Shown here one piece after another: positions 34,401-46,051 of a stretch of DNA of 64,000 bases. Origin of the DNA: Epiperipatus broadwayi (taxonomy: Eukaryota > Onychophora > Udeonychophora > Euonychophora > Peripatidae). The notes below the pieces were generated by a model, which saw nothing but the letters and a program-made list of their open reading frames with translations, made no database searches and had not been told where the DNA came from. The stretch lies in assembly GCA_028023455.1 (NCBI GenBank), contig JAQFVV010000258.1, positions 984,501 through 1,048,500 of the forward strand, in the 5' to 3' direction. Positions within the stretch are counted from its first letter, which is position 1. Every line of letters starts with the position of its first letter. Both the position numbers and the translations under genes were made by a program.

Positions 34401-36539
34401 TATGGCTTTATCAATGAGGAGCTTGAGATCTTAGAATAGTGAATCTGGACCTTTAGAATCTAATGCACACTCTCTTTAACAGCCATTACTTACTTCTTGA
34501 TTTTAATCACTTTATTCTAAATTATTACTATAATGTATTGAAAATGAAATAATAACAAGCAGAAATATACCTGATAGCTCCATTATTTAAAAAAATAGTC
34601 AAAATAATTCTATTATTTTATATGTATTATATAATTTAAATGATTTTATTTAAGAGAAGGTTTTCAAATTTGTAAAATAAACAATAATTTAAACTATAGT
34701 AATTCGGAAATGTTGTAATATATGAGTGCCCAAATGGCAGATTGAAAATAGCAATTCCAATTAAATGACTAAGCCCGGGGTTTTTTTTATTTACCTTACT
34801 AAATTCAAATTCAATCCAGGAATTTTTATTTCTTGAGGCCATTCCTCTAGCATGGTGCACAGCAATATATTAAGTAAACTTTTTTGCATATACTATTTAT
34901 TAACTTTATAACTTTTTTTTTAAATTTAAATTTACAAGGTAATAAAAATACATATATCTATAAAGAAGTAATTCTTTTACATAGTTTCAAACTAAAATTT
35001 TTATTCTTTGCTTATATATATATATTTTAAATAAAGTTTGAAGATATATTTTTTTAATCACTTTGTGATAATGATGTACTAACAAAAGTAAATCTATTCA
35101 AAATCAATAAGAATAGACATGATAAACAAGTCTGTTTTACAAAACAAGTAATTACATGGCATCTTTGAAATCTTATGAATAGATTTTTTTTCTCTCTCAA
35201 CTTGACAGGCCAGAAAATGATTTTGAAAAAGGTAATCAGCAGTAAAATTTAAATTTATAAAAGTTGAATAAATTTCAATGATTAACCAACAGCTATGTTT
35301 AACTGACAAAAATAAAAACTAAAACAAATAAAGTGGTTCAATTAAATAATAAATAAATCATGGATGAACTACTGAAATTTAAGGTCTGATTGCATATTTA
35401 ATAAACATACAATATAGAATATGCAAAAGTTTCCGTAATAAAAATAAGAATAAACGAATGGCTTATTATTAAGGACCTCATGAGGAGTTTCGAGACAGGA
35501 AGTGGCACAGTTGTCAGATTTTCAAAATCTGCCACTGCATTAAATCACTGATCAGTTTCTGTAATGGTTCATGCCAAGTGTATCTATTACTTATTAAAAA
35601 ACTGAACCATTTTCAAAGAAGTCATATGCAAATTGACAAAGATAGGTTGGTAATGAGATATGTTTAATAACTCAGAATACTTCTAATTTTTTGGGAGCAA
35701 ACCAAAAATCATATCATGGTCAAATAACTATTGTAAATTTTTGCTATTCTATCTAACTCATTCAATTTTTCAATATCACAAATTACAACTGTCATCTAAT
35801 GAATATATGAAGGTTTATAAAATCTTTTATTAGAAAAATTGCATATATATATTCAATGAATACATTAAATGTCTTTTCTAAGAGATCTGCAGCAATTTAA
35901 TTTTCACCTTCATTTTAGCATCTTACTATGAAATAATTGCTTTTTTCATAATTTGACATCATCAAAGAAATAGTTTATTTCCTGATACTTGAGAAAATAT
36001 CTTAATCCTCTCCCTTTAGTAGTAGTTCTAATCTATCTTCTCTTTTTTTTTCACATACAATAGGACTGTCCAAAGGAAAAAAAATTATAACTTATATAAA
36101 ATTTGTTTTAAATAATTCAATTTCCTGAAGTTTTTTAAATCACTAATATTCCAGGAATATACTTTTTTCTATTAATTTAAAACACAATAATTAAAAATAA
36201 TGAGTTTTGCCTGTTTTAACAACAGTTATACACAAGCATAAGAAGTGGTGGTCATGTGATGCAATAATTAACAGATTTTACATGTAGACAATGTTAAATA
36301 GTGAACAAAAGCATTCTTAATGGAAATTTTTCTGCAATTAAAAGATTAATCATAGAATTTATTTTTGTATTATAGATATGGATTGGAATATTGCCACAAA
36401 TTTTGATAAATTCTGGAGTGTAGATGTGCTGTTTGATGTATTGGGTGTATTAATGATTTGCTTAAAACAAGAAAAGGCGTTATTCCCCCTCCTTTCTCTC
36501 TCTCCTCTTATAATATATTTCATTTTACACATCCTTATC
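31491..36539. other. AT-rich sequence, nothing recognised apart from weak local duplications
   Basis: Diverged direct repeats are visible: about 32880-32930 against 33170-33225 (TTTAAGA...CAAATGTTTA), and 33650-33700 against 34066-34125 (GTGCATGTAAA...AATAAAATCAACTT). There is no open frame with a recognisable product; the ORFs at 32939-33130, 34860-34636 and 35309-35094 are AT-driven. Confidence 0.4.
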
Positions 36540-37145
36540 TATATATATATATAAAATGCAAACTGACAAGTTATCTATTTTAATTAATATATTGACTTTT
36601 TTTAATAAGGTTTAAGAAAATATATCTCATCTAACCACCAACAAAATATTTTATCATTGTGCAAAATAAATAAAGCTTTTGATCAGAGTAATTTTTGTAT
36701 TATACCTCTGGTATTTTCCCTATACAGTACATGTATTTCTTTACCATATTTATATATCAAATAATGCAAACAGTGATAAGTTATCTTTATTTTAATTAAT
36801 GTATTAACTTTTTTAATAAGGTTTAAAAAAATATTTTATATATCATCTAACCTTCCTTGAAATATTTTATCATTATACAAAATGAATAAACTTTTTGATC
36901 AGAATAATTATTGTCCTACAACTCTCATGATTTCACTATATACATATTTCTTTACTACACTATATATCAAAAAATGTAAACAATGACAAGTTACTTTTCA
37001 TTAATTTACTGTGGTTTTTTTTTAAGAAGGTTTAAGAAAATGCTCTATATCTCATCTAACCTCTGTCTAAATATTTTATCATTGTACAAAATTAATCAAA
37101 TATTTGATCAGAATAATTCTTATATTATATCTCTGTAAATATAAA
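36540..37145. repeat. Tandem repeat of about 209 bp, nearly 3 diverged copies
   Basis: The landmarks ATGCAAAC/ATGTAAAC, then GACAAGTTA, then AAGGTTTAA(G/A)AAAAT, then ATCATCTAACC, then TATTTTATCATT, then TTTGATCAGA recur in the same order. Starts are near 36558, 36766 and 36976, spacings 208 and 210 bp. The copies have diverged by substitutions and small indels, so the array is older than the 127-bp one. No coding content. Confidence 0.85.
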
Positions 37146-40100
37146 GGTTAGAAGATAGTCTGGTGAAGTGTTTATTAAATAAGTAAATTCTTAATGCAAC
37201 TACTGAATAATCTACTTTCCTTATGATAACAAATAAATCATACATTCTAACGTTGGCATCCTTAAAACAGCTATTAGACTGGTGCATTTCGGAAAAACAA
37301 AATATACAAAGAACGTTAAAAAAACAACAGAGTAAAGTTTAGCAATTAAACTGCTTGCAAACACTTTCAGAGCAATACTTTCAATTGTAAATGAATAAAG
37401 ATAGTGCTGCACTGTGATTTCTGTATGGGGAGGGGGGGAATTGCTGACTGCATTTTTTAAAAAATAAAGGTGATTACTCATTTAAATAAATAAAAGCATT
37501 TTTGGAAACTAGATAAAATACATTGAATTTTTTCCCCCAAAATGCTGATTATGTTGTCATGGTCTGGTATCAGATAGTTTATTAAACCAATTTGTATTTT
37601 AATTTGATATATATAGCATATATATTTTATTAAAACCTTCATAAGGTGACAATTTATTGTGTATTTTATTTTCACATGTAGCTATTTTATATAACGTAAT
37701 GTTTGAAAACAAACAAACAAACAAAATACAGATTAAAATTACTTATAAATTTCCAAATAATAAAATTAACATTTAATAGACTATACATTTTTGAAAACAT
37801 ACAGATCACAGAACATATAATAACCTTTTTGTATTAAATTCAGATAAGAATGATGATATTTTTTTAATACTTACATTTATTATTTTTATTTTCTAAATCA
37901 GTTGTTGATATTTAAACAAAAAAAAAAATAGTAAATAACCAAGAATAATTTTTGGATATGATATTAAGAAAATTCAAACAAATTACATAATATGAATAGA
38001 TATCACATAAAGCATATAATATCACAGTAAAATCTATATATGCATATATATCATGCTTACAATAAATTTGTATATTTAATTAAATTTCAATATTTTTATT
38101 TATATATATTCTTAATAAGTTTCTTTAACTTTTAAATAGGATGTAAAATAAATGTAACATGAGTCCAAAACAAATATAAATAAAAGAAAATGATTTATAT
38201 AAATATATATGCCACATATCAAAAATAAATTTTATGCTTAATTAAATTTCAATAAATTTATCTGTATAAACCCCTAATAAATTTATTTAGCTTTTACATC
38301 GAATGAAAAATAGAATACAAAGACACAATATAATATGAAATTCAAAAATAAATTCACAGTTAAGAAAAATAAATAAATATATAATCAATACATGCTGAGA
38401 AATGATCAAAAAATAAACTTTTTTAATTATGATGATCATATTTTAACAATTGTGATGATCTTACTTTTTCTACAGACAAAATAACATTCTTAAAAATTTT
38501 AATCCAAAATTAGTTGAGTGAATATATTTTAACTAAGATACAAATTTTAAAAATTAATATTAGTACACTTTGTAACTGTATGTGATGAAATTGTTTTTGA
38601 TTATGTATTGAAATGAATGGCATTGGCATTATTTTACTTTTGTAACTATTAAGAATGAAAATCTTGAAAGGAAATTAGAAGAAAATTGGATAATTTGCAT
38701 TAATTGTATTTCAATTCTATAATCAGAGAATACTGTATAATGAATAAACTCTATACTCTATTGAGCATTTTTAGCATAAGTGTTATCATTTAATCCTCAG
38801 ATGATGAACTTAATGAGGGGACATTCCCAATCTTTCAAAAGGCCACCATTAAAAAAAATGGTGAATGTTTTTATAAAAAAAAGTTCAGAATTTTGCTTTA
38901 AAGATCACTGTAAGCAAATAATTGATTGCTAATTAAAATAATGGGTACAAATTGATTTTGAAAAAATTCTAAGTTATGCAATGTCAAAATCTCATTAATA
39001 ATTATATAATTTAATTTTCTTCCCATTTCATTATATGTGTTCATATTTTGACATGTTTAATAAATGATATCTAATTCTAACACTATATCCCCCCCCCCAT
39101 ATATGTGGAAATCTGAAAATCACTTTATAAAAAAAAAAAACAGATCAAGTATTCAAAGAAGGCTAAATAGCTATGGCACAAAATATTCAGACTGTTGCGG
39201 GGGGGGGGGGGCAAATGCTATTGTCTTATTCATTAACCACATTATATGATAAATGCTCAAGAGTTATTTAAATTAATAGCCTATTAATAATGTGCTCTAT
39301 GCTGCAAAAAAATTTAAGGCAGAGATGCTTCAATTAATTTAAATTTATATAAATTTTATTAAGCATGTAGAGAATTTTATTTTAAGTCCAAATCATTTGA
39401 GAATAGATTGAGATATTTTTTCTTTCTTTATCACTTTTGCAATATATTTTGAACTTTTGATTAGTTTTGTGATAGCAAATTGCAAAAATAAAAAAAATGT
39501 TCCATTTGCTTTCAGATTTCAAACTTTTAACGGTTTTCAGTTATCTATTCTGAAAGTGAAATTAATACTTAAAAGAACATGATACTTTAAATGTATGCAA
39601 AAAAAAATGTTTTTAACAAAAATGCATTTTTAAATGACCGATTTACCACCTTAATTAATTTCAAAAGTTTTTTTTTTTTTTTTTAGTCAAAATCAAAAAT
39701 CTCAATCATTCAAGTATAAGAAAGCCTTCTTTTTCACTTTTGGCTATCTCATCGTTTCTTAATAAGATACTAACATCATTAAAACATCATTGTAATAATA
39801 GAATAATTCAACAGTACTGTCCAGATTAAAGAAATATATATTTGAATTTACTTAACATTAGCTGATTTATCTCTTTATAATCAACAAAAATTAAATGTAT
39901 ATGTTAATAATGCAAATATTTATAATGTTTCAAATAGAAAGGTAACACTTATCTTGTTCTAGTCGGATTTAATTTAAATAGATTTATTCTATATCATACT
40001 ATGTGGATAAAATGTTTCAGAAATGAAAGGCATGAAATAATTTCTAAGTGGCCTAGTAATACTAAAATATATTTTTTATTTATATGCAAGTTAATCCTGA

Positions 40101-40168
40101 GGGCAATAATTTTTTTGAATTCAGATCTTGAAAAGTAAATAATTTAGACTTGGCAAATGAAAATAATA
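37146..40168. other. AT-rich sequence with a diverged two-copy duplication
   Basis: Around 38030-38370 two segments spaced about 163 bp apart share AATTAAATTTCAAT and AATAA(G/A)TTT...TTAGCTTTTA-like stretches, an old tandem duplication. A 10-base C run (39089-39098) and a 13-base G run (39199-39211) lie 100 bp apart. The ORFs at 37481-37221 and 39064-39249 run through homopolymers and are not supported. Confidence 0.4.
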
Positions 40169-41102
40169 CACCTGGGTCTCGTTTTACGCGATAGATAGGT
40201 TCCTCAGAAAACACGCGCAAACAAAATCGTGCAAAAATAGACGTAACTTACCTTGAAAAAGGGGGGATACGGACTGTGATTTTTCAAAACTCGCGTAAAA
40301 GCAAAGCACCAACGTAAAATTTACTTTAAAATTCGTGCAAAAAAAAATAAGGAAATAAAATATGACTAATAAAAAATTTCAAATTTGAAAAAAATTGATA
40401 CAAGACAAACTTTTTTTAACTATAATATTTAATTTTATTCAAAACAATATATTTTTATGCACAATTTACAGTAATTTATATTTTTTTATACACGTTTTAA
40501 TTATTATCGCTATTTTACAGTAAAAAGGTTCATTTGCAAACTGATAAATAAATCAGATTCTTTACAAGATGACATACAACTAGCGCCAACGTCACTCTCA
40601 TGTTGTGTTAATTAATGGTTTTCTGGTGACAACGTAATTAGTAATTAATCTAATAACTAAAAATTAAATTCTTATTTTTGTCTTTAATTTTCAATTTTAA
40701 TTGTGCCCACTGCTATTACTCACTTTTTAAAAATAAACCTTACGTTGTTTTTTAAAAAGCAAAAACAGAATGTGATTTAAAATGCAAAATTAACATGCAC
40801 AATGTTTGAACAAATTTACATTATAATCTTGTAAAATTTAATGTGTGTATACATAAAATGTGGAAATCATGATTTCAATTTCATTATTGCATAAAATCTT
40901 ACTATTATAAAGCACTGAAAATATTGAAATTACTAAGTTGAAAGTCGAATTTCAATGTGCTATTACTTTCAATATAACGTAAGTGTGTGAAATTTATTAT
41001 TTAAAGTAATAGCGCTATATCGGAGTTCGACTTCCGGTGAAACACGAATCGCGTAACTTCAAAATCGTGTTAAATAAGTCCGCGCAAAAAGAGACCCAGG
41101 TG
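40169..41102. mobile_element. 934-bp TA-flanked MITE (mariner/pogo-type)
   Basis: The left end CACCTGGGTCTCGTTTTACG and the complement of the right end CACCTGGGTCTCTTTTTGCG are terminal inverted repeats of about 24 bp, flanked by TA on both sides (40167-40168 and 41103-41104). Subterminal CGCG-containing motifs (ACGCGCAAA, AATCGTG, CGAATCGCG) occur near both ends and stand out against the AT-rich surroundings. The interior has no transposase remnant I can see. TA duplication with such ends indicates the Tc1/mariner/pogo superfamily; the exact family is not known. Confidence 0.85.
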
Positions 41103-41548
41103 TATAGTAAAATTAAAAATATACAAATAGGTCATGCTCAAACTCATGATAATAAACTTCCATATATTACATAAATTTATACTAAATAATTAGTGTTTTA
41201 ATTCAATATATTAACAGAACACATGTATTCTATCACATACTTATATAGATATTAATATAATTTTTTTATATTTACATATACAACTGCAGAAGGAGTTTGC
41301 TACTAATTGAAAAAAGACCCTTTGATTTCTCTTTGAAGACTTAAAAAAAACCAAGTACACACCAATTTGTTCTTGTCATTGTAGCTATTGCTATTATGTG
41401 ATTATTCAAATATTATACAAACATGGTTGGGCTGCTCACCAATATGCTTAAGGCTAGCACAGTAATTTTATTATCTTTATATCACTTAGTTTAAAATTAA
41501 GAAAGACCACATCTCTCTATTTCATTGTCTGAAAGTTCTTAACTGAAA

Positions 41549-41830
41549 TGTCATGAAATTTTCTGAAGGCAGAATAAATGTGTGTGCAAATGATCTTTTT
41601 TTATTATTGATATTTACAATCATTACATACAAAAATGAATTATAATCCTTATTCCCAGGAGGATGTACAGTTGACACCTAAGACAAAAGAATACCATGAG
41701 TTTTCTGGAAAGTGAATAAAGGTGTGTGCAAATAAACTTTTTTTATTAATATTTACAATAAAGAAGACAAAAATGAATTATAATCCTTATTCCCAGGAGG
41801 CTGTACAGTTCATATCCAAGACAGAGGACT
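41549..41830. repeat. 142-bp tandem duplication, two copies
   Basis: The phrase AATAAA(T/G)GTGTGTGCAAAT recurs at 41573 and 41715, followed in both by a T-rich run and then AAAATGAATTATAATCC, TTATTCCCAGGAGG and TGTACAGTT. The second copy has small deletions. The unit is non-coding. Confidence 0.85.
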
Positions 41831-42119
41831 GACAGCTGAACAATAAACATGCTAAGCATCCTATGATTGTGAACCCAAGCTACCATTTGATTGTAACCTT
41901 TTATTTAGGTACCTACAACTGAATGACATTTTCAAGTGAAGAAAGATTGCAGAAATTGAAAAAATTGTTGTACTGTTGAATTGAATGTAACAAGATTTTG
42001 TGAAGTTGGAAGAAAAGATGAAAAGACAATTTAATAAGTGATCAATTACTTTATTAAAAGGGCATAAACATTGAAAGCACAAGTGAAATGGGATTCACTA
42101 CAAATAATAAAAAAAAAAT

Positions 42120-42890
42120 AGCAGAATAACATTTGTGAAGATTGATGACATGTCAGACAGAATGGCAAGATTAATTATTCAAATTAATGGAAGATACCAA
42201 ATCTCAACAAAATTTATGGGCCAACAAATTCTCATTGCAATGAAAAAACTAGAGAAATTTTACATGAATTTACAAAATAATTTTGAGCAGACCAAACAAT
42301 ATTTTAAAATTGTCTTGGGAGACTTCAATGCTAGAACTGGTAAACAGTTGAGAAATTAAAATAATTTAGATGACTTTGGCTTTGGTGATAGAAATGACAG
42401 AGGACACAAAATTGTAGAGTTTGCAGAAAATGAAGAACTACTATCAATTATTTTTTGAGAAAAATAATAAATAGAAATAGACATGGAAATATCCAATGAA
42501 GATACAGCAGAATGGGACTGTATTTTGACTAACAGAAAATATATATTTCAAAATTGTAATCTTCTGTTCTTAATAAATTTGACATAGGACATGTTCATTG
42601 ATTAATGAAATGTAAGTTACGTGTTAAAGTAAAACTAAAAATGAAAATTATTAAAGAAGATAATATTGACAGTTGCTATTCCTAATCTTAAAACATTAAT
42701 GAATTTAAATTAGAACTTGCTAATCATTTCAAAGTAGTGATCGATTATTTTGAAAATAATTCAAACTTGACTGAAATCAACAAAAAAGTAAGTGATACTC
42801 TACCAACAATAAAAGTACAAAAAAAAAATAGCAATTTCCTAATAAAGAATAAATTATTCACCAGACTTGTCAATACAATTAGATGATGAG
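42120..42890 (+). mobile_element. RTE-like LINE fragment, endonuclease region
   Basis: The frame at 42135-42359 ends with IVLGDFNARTGKQ, the conserved GDFN motif of the apurinic-type endonuclease. After a stop, DDFGFGDRNDRGHKIVEFAE continues at 42366-42430, and then a WTWKYPMK-like motif near 42480-42500. Further decayed sequence follows to about 42890. It is a truncated piece lacking the reverse transcriptase, related to the elements at 26-29 and 31 kb. Confidence 0.75.
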
Positions 42891-43452
42891 AGTTTAAATT
42901 TTACCTTCTTTATTTCACCCTCTAATTAAGAATAACATATATTTATGTAATAACTAATAATTGGATAGCTAGCCAGTTTACCAGTGGACCAGCTATTTAA
43001 AAGTAAAATTCTAAGAATGGCTGTAACTAGAAAAAATTCAGAAATTACAACCAGTCTTTTGTTTTTTATTTGATTGTTAGAAGTTGTTTTTTTTATATAT
43101 ATAATCTTAGATGATACCTTTTATATTTTATTTATCTATAGATAACAGATTAATTACTCTACAGTGTTAAAAATAATTATTAAAAGGAAAAATATAGAGA
43201 ATTATCATGAAAATATTTAAAAAACTGGAAATATTATTACCAAAAATAATCATAAAACAACTTAACTCTATATTCCTTACACCATCATTTTATAACTGAG
43301 AGCTACATGATATAGATATTTTTAATAATAAATATAAACAAAAAACAGACAAACAATTATTTAGATAGTCCATTATAATTTTAAAGCATCAACTGTATTT
43401 GGATTAAAACATGATGATGCTATAACAATAACAGACAATTACATGCAGAATA
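42891..43452. other. AT-rich sequence, nothing recognised
   Basis: Simple AT-rich DNA with a few short runs. No coding or repeat signal noted. Confidence 0.45.
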
Positions 43453-45745
43453 TTTTCCTGAAGCTTTGTGGTGATAGTATTTTAGTTGTATTTATATGTT
43501 AGACTACTTCCACCATCTAATATTAAGTATTGACTGTCTTTAGAAAAATGGATCTTTATTTAAATATTTTCAATTACATTCACAGGTTAGTATATTGTTT
43601 TGAGAGATATTACTCTCCTCACTTCTTCATGTATTGCTGGATGACCAGTGACATTACTGGCATGGAAATCAAACCTGGATCCTTAGATTCTTAAATATTG
43701 AATTTTAAGGTAAAGCTCTAATCAACTTAGTCATCCTGCCAAAAGCAACAGTCAGTAAAAATTTCATATTTGTCTATGAGATCGCTCCTGGTTTCTCCAC
43801 TTTTTCCTAAGAGCAAAGTTGATTAGGGCTTCCTTACATTATGTACAATTCCACTAAGATGACTTATGGGATTATTCCCATTGTCATGTGAGCAGCTTTG
43901 TTAAATTTTCTTTTTGTATCTTATCCTCTCTATATAATATTTTTGTATTTTCTCAATTGAACATATGTTCATTGATTGGTACATATATGGTCTTACCTAA
44001 ATTACCTGTTTTCTCTTTTCTAATCATCAGTTTGTGCTCTTGCAATCACTTTTCAATGAAGTGATTGGACTCACCAATATATGTTCTTCCACATGATATT
44101 TCACAAATGCAGTTGTTACTTTCCAGCATTTCAACTTCAGACTTAGTAGATGTTAGAATTCTTCATAGTATGATATAGCTCTGGAAAGCTGTTCTGAAGT
44201 TAGATAGATTGTAGATTTTCCTTAATTTGCCTGCTGTTTTTGACATATATGAATACAGTACCAATAATTTTTTTTTTATGGTTTTTTTTTTCTTGTTATC
44301 TATTTAAGGTTTTTTTAATAACAACAGCTTATGGATAACATTTTTCATAAGTTTGTTCTATAAAGGTCTTTTCTTTTTCTAATTGATGATTTCTAAACTT
44401 TTTTTGCTCTGTTCAAGCTCTCTTCCATAGTGATAGTATAATTCTATATATTGTTTTTCTGGTATGATTGGATGTATATGCTAAGTTTTTCCTGTATGTG
44501 TGGGTTTTCTGTAAACTGTAGTTTTGATTTTGCCATGAGAGAATCCTGTCACAAGAACATCTAAGAATGCCAATATTCTGATTCTATTGTGAATTTAAGT
44601 GAAAGGGATATATTGTTGATGTGTTACTAGAAATTTTGTAGTAATGCCCCACCATATAGCCAAACAACAAATGTATTATCAATATAATGAAAACCAAGTT
44701 TAGGTGGATCTGGAATAGTCTTTATGGCTGTCGTTTCAAATTCTTCCATGTAAATATTGCTAATTAGGGGTGACAATGATGAACCCATAGCCATTTCTTG
44801 ATTTTATTGGAAGAATTCTGTGTTGTCTTGAAAATAGGTTATTGTTATGCAGAATGTTAATAGTTCCATTATACTATTAATAGGAAGACTTGTTCTGGTT
44901 TGCAAGTTATTATCTCCTTTAATCTTTTTCTTACAATAGACAATGCTTCTTCACAAGATGCATTTATGAAAATTTTTCCAGATCCAAGCTTACTAGTAAG
45001 TCAGTTCTTTCAATTTTCATGTTTTTGATTGTACAAGTGTCTAGAATCCTGACAAAGAACTGGGTCTTGTATGCCAAAGGACTAAGAACTTTGAAAAGAA
45101 AGTTTGACAAATTTTGGCAAAGTGAAATTTCTAGAACTAATAATAGGTGTTAATGGAACATGAACCTTATGAATTCTAGTTAAAACCATACAGATGAGGA
45201 ATTTTGCTGAAATATGATGTTAGTTTACTTTTTTTTGAATCACTGAAGTAGCTGCGATGCTTTAGTTTTTTTGCCACTTTTCTGTATTGGCCTGCTTTGA
45301 AGAGTTATTGTATTTTGTTGTCATAATTAGTTGTATCCATTACAACTGTTGGATTGCCTTCATCAGCAGGGAAAATGATTATATACTTATCTACTTTGAG
45401 AGATTTTATTGTCTTCCTCTCATTGTAGAGTATGTTTGACTTCAATTTTTATTGCTTCTCAAGTGTTCTTTTTATTCTCCTGCATAATTATGCTGCTTCT
45501 TTTAAGGCAATTTTTGAGTGACTTTGTCAGTGGCTGCCATTATATCTAATAAGGAGATATCAGATGGTAAGAGGGTTAAGTTTAAACCTTTTTTGAAAAC
45601 AGAAATCTCAGCATCTATTAGATGTTTAGAACTGAGAATTTTAACAGATGAAATTGGTATACTGCTTGGTACATTATGACTTTTGATATGGCTATGTAGG
45701 TTTGCAAGATTTTCTTTTGCCGTTCTTTTATTTTTCCATGTACTG
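43453..45745 (-). mobile_element. Penelope-like element with RT and GIY-YIG endonuclease, decayed
   Basis: Minus-strand order. The N-terminal domain (ILSSKHLIDAEISVFKKGLN, 45660-45590) is followed by IIIFPADEGNPTVVMD near 45380 and the RT block with PLTPIISSRNF near 45160. Then comes AMGSSLSPLISNIYMEEFE (about 44793-44738) and HYIDNTFVVW, the catalytic YxDD box with the last D changed to N (about 44690-44665). The endonuclease follows (CEISCGRTYIGES, 44120-44060). The 3' end carries a tRNA-like segment, a hairpin motif and the terminus starting at 43453. PLEs are retroelements with a GIY-YIG endonuclease. Stops and shifts make this copy dead. It meets an inverted PLE piece at 45746. Confidence 0.88.
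43597..43765 (-). promoter_or_regulatory. tRNA-like segment and hairpin motif in the PLE 3' region
   Basis: Matches the modules at 9282-9432 but more decayed. On the minus strand GGATGACTAAGTTGATTAGAG stands where the A box was and GGTTTGATTTCC replaces the B box, followed by the ATGAAGAAG/CTCTCAAAAC hairpin motif (43631-43597). Its position directly after the coding region of the PLE, in the same orientation, shows that the module belongs to the element. Confidence 0.55.
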
Positions 45746-46051
45746 AAAAAGTAAACTAACATGATATTTCAGTAAAATTCCTCATCTTTAGGATCTACCT
45801 AAAATCCATAAGGATCATATTCCATTAAGACTTATTGTTAGTCCTAGAAATTCACCTTGCCAAAATTTGTTAAGCTTTCTTCTTAAAGTTCTTAGTCCTT
45901 TGGTATACAAGACTCAGTTCTTTGTCAGGGATTCTAGACACTTTGTAAAATTAATCAAGAACATTAAAAACTAAAAGAACTAATATACTAGTAAGCTTTG
46001 ATGTGGAAAATTTATTCATAAATGTACCATGTAAAGATGCATTGTCTATAG
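45746..46051 (+). mobile_element. Inverted PLE fragment joined head-to-head
   Basis: The plus strand from GTAAACTAACATG (45751) repeats, in opposite orientation, the RT segment at about 44936-45234 of the neighbouring PLE at clearly high identity. It translates as KIHKDHIPLRLIVSPRNSP, then FLLKVLSPLVYKTQFF and RDSRHFVKLIKN. It is therefore a second, 5'-truncated PLE copy facing away from the first, the same arrangement as at 9.1 and 23.4 kb. It ends abruptly at the terminal repeat of the hAT element at 46052. Confidence 0.85.
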
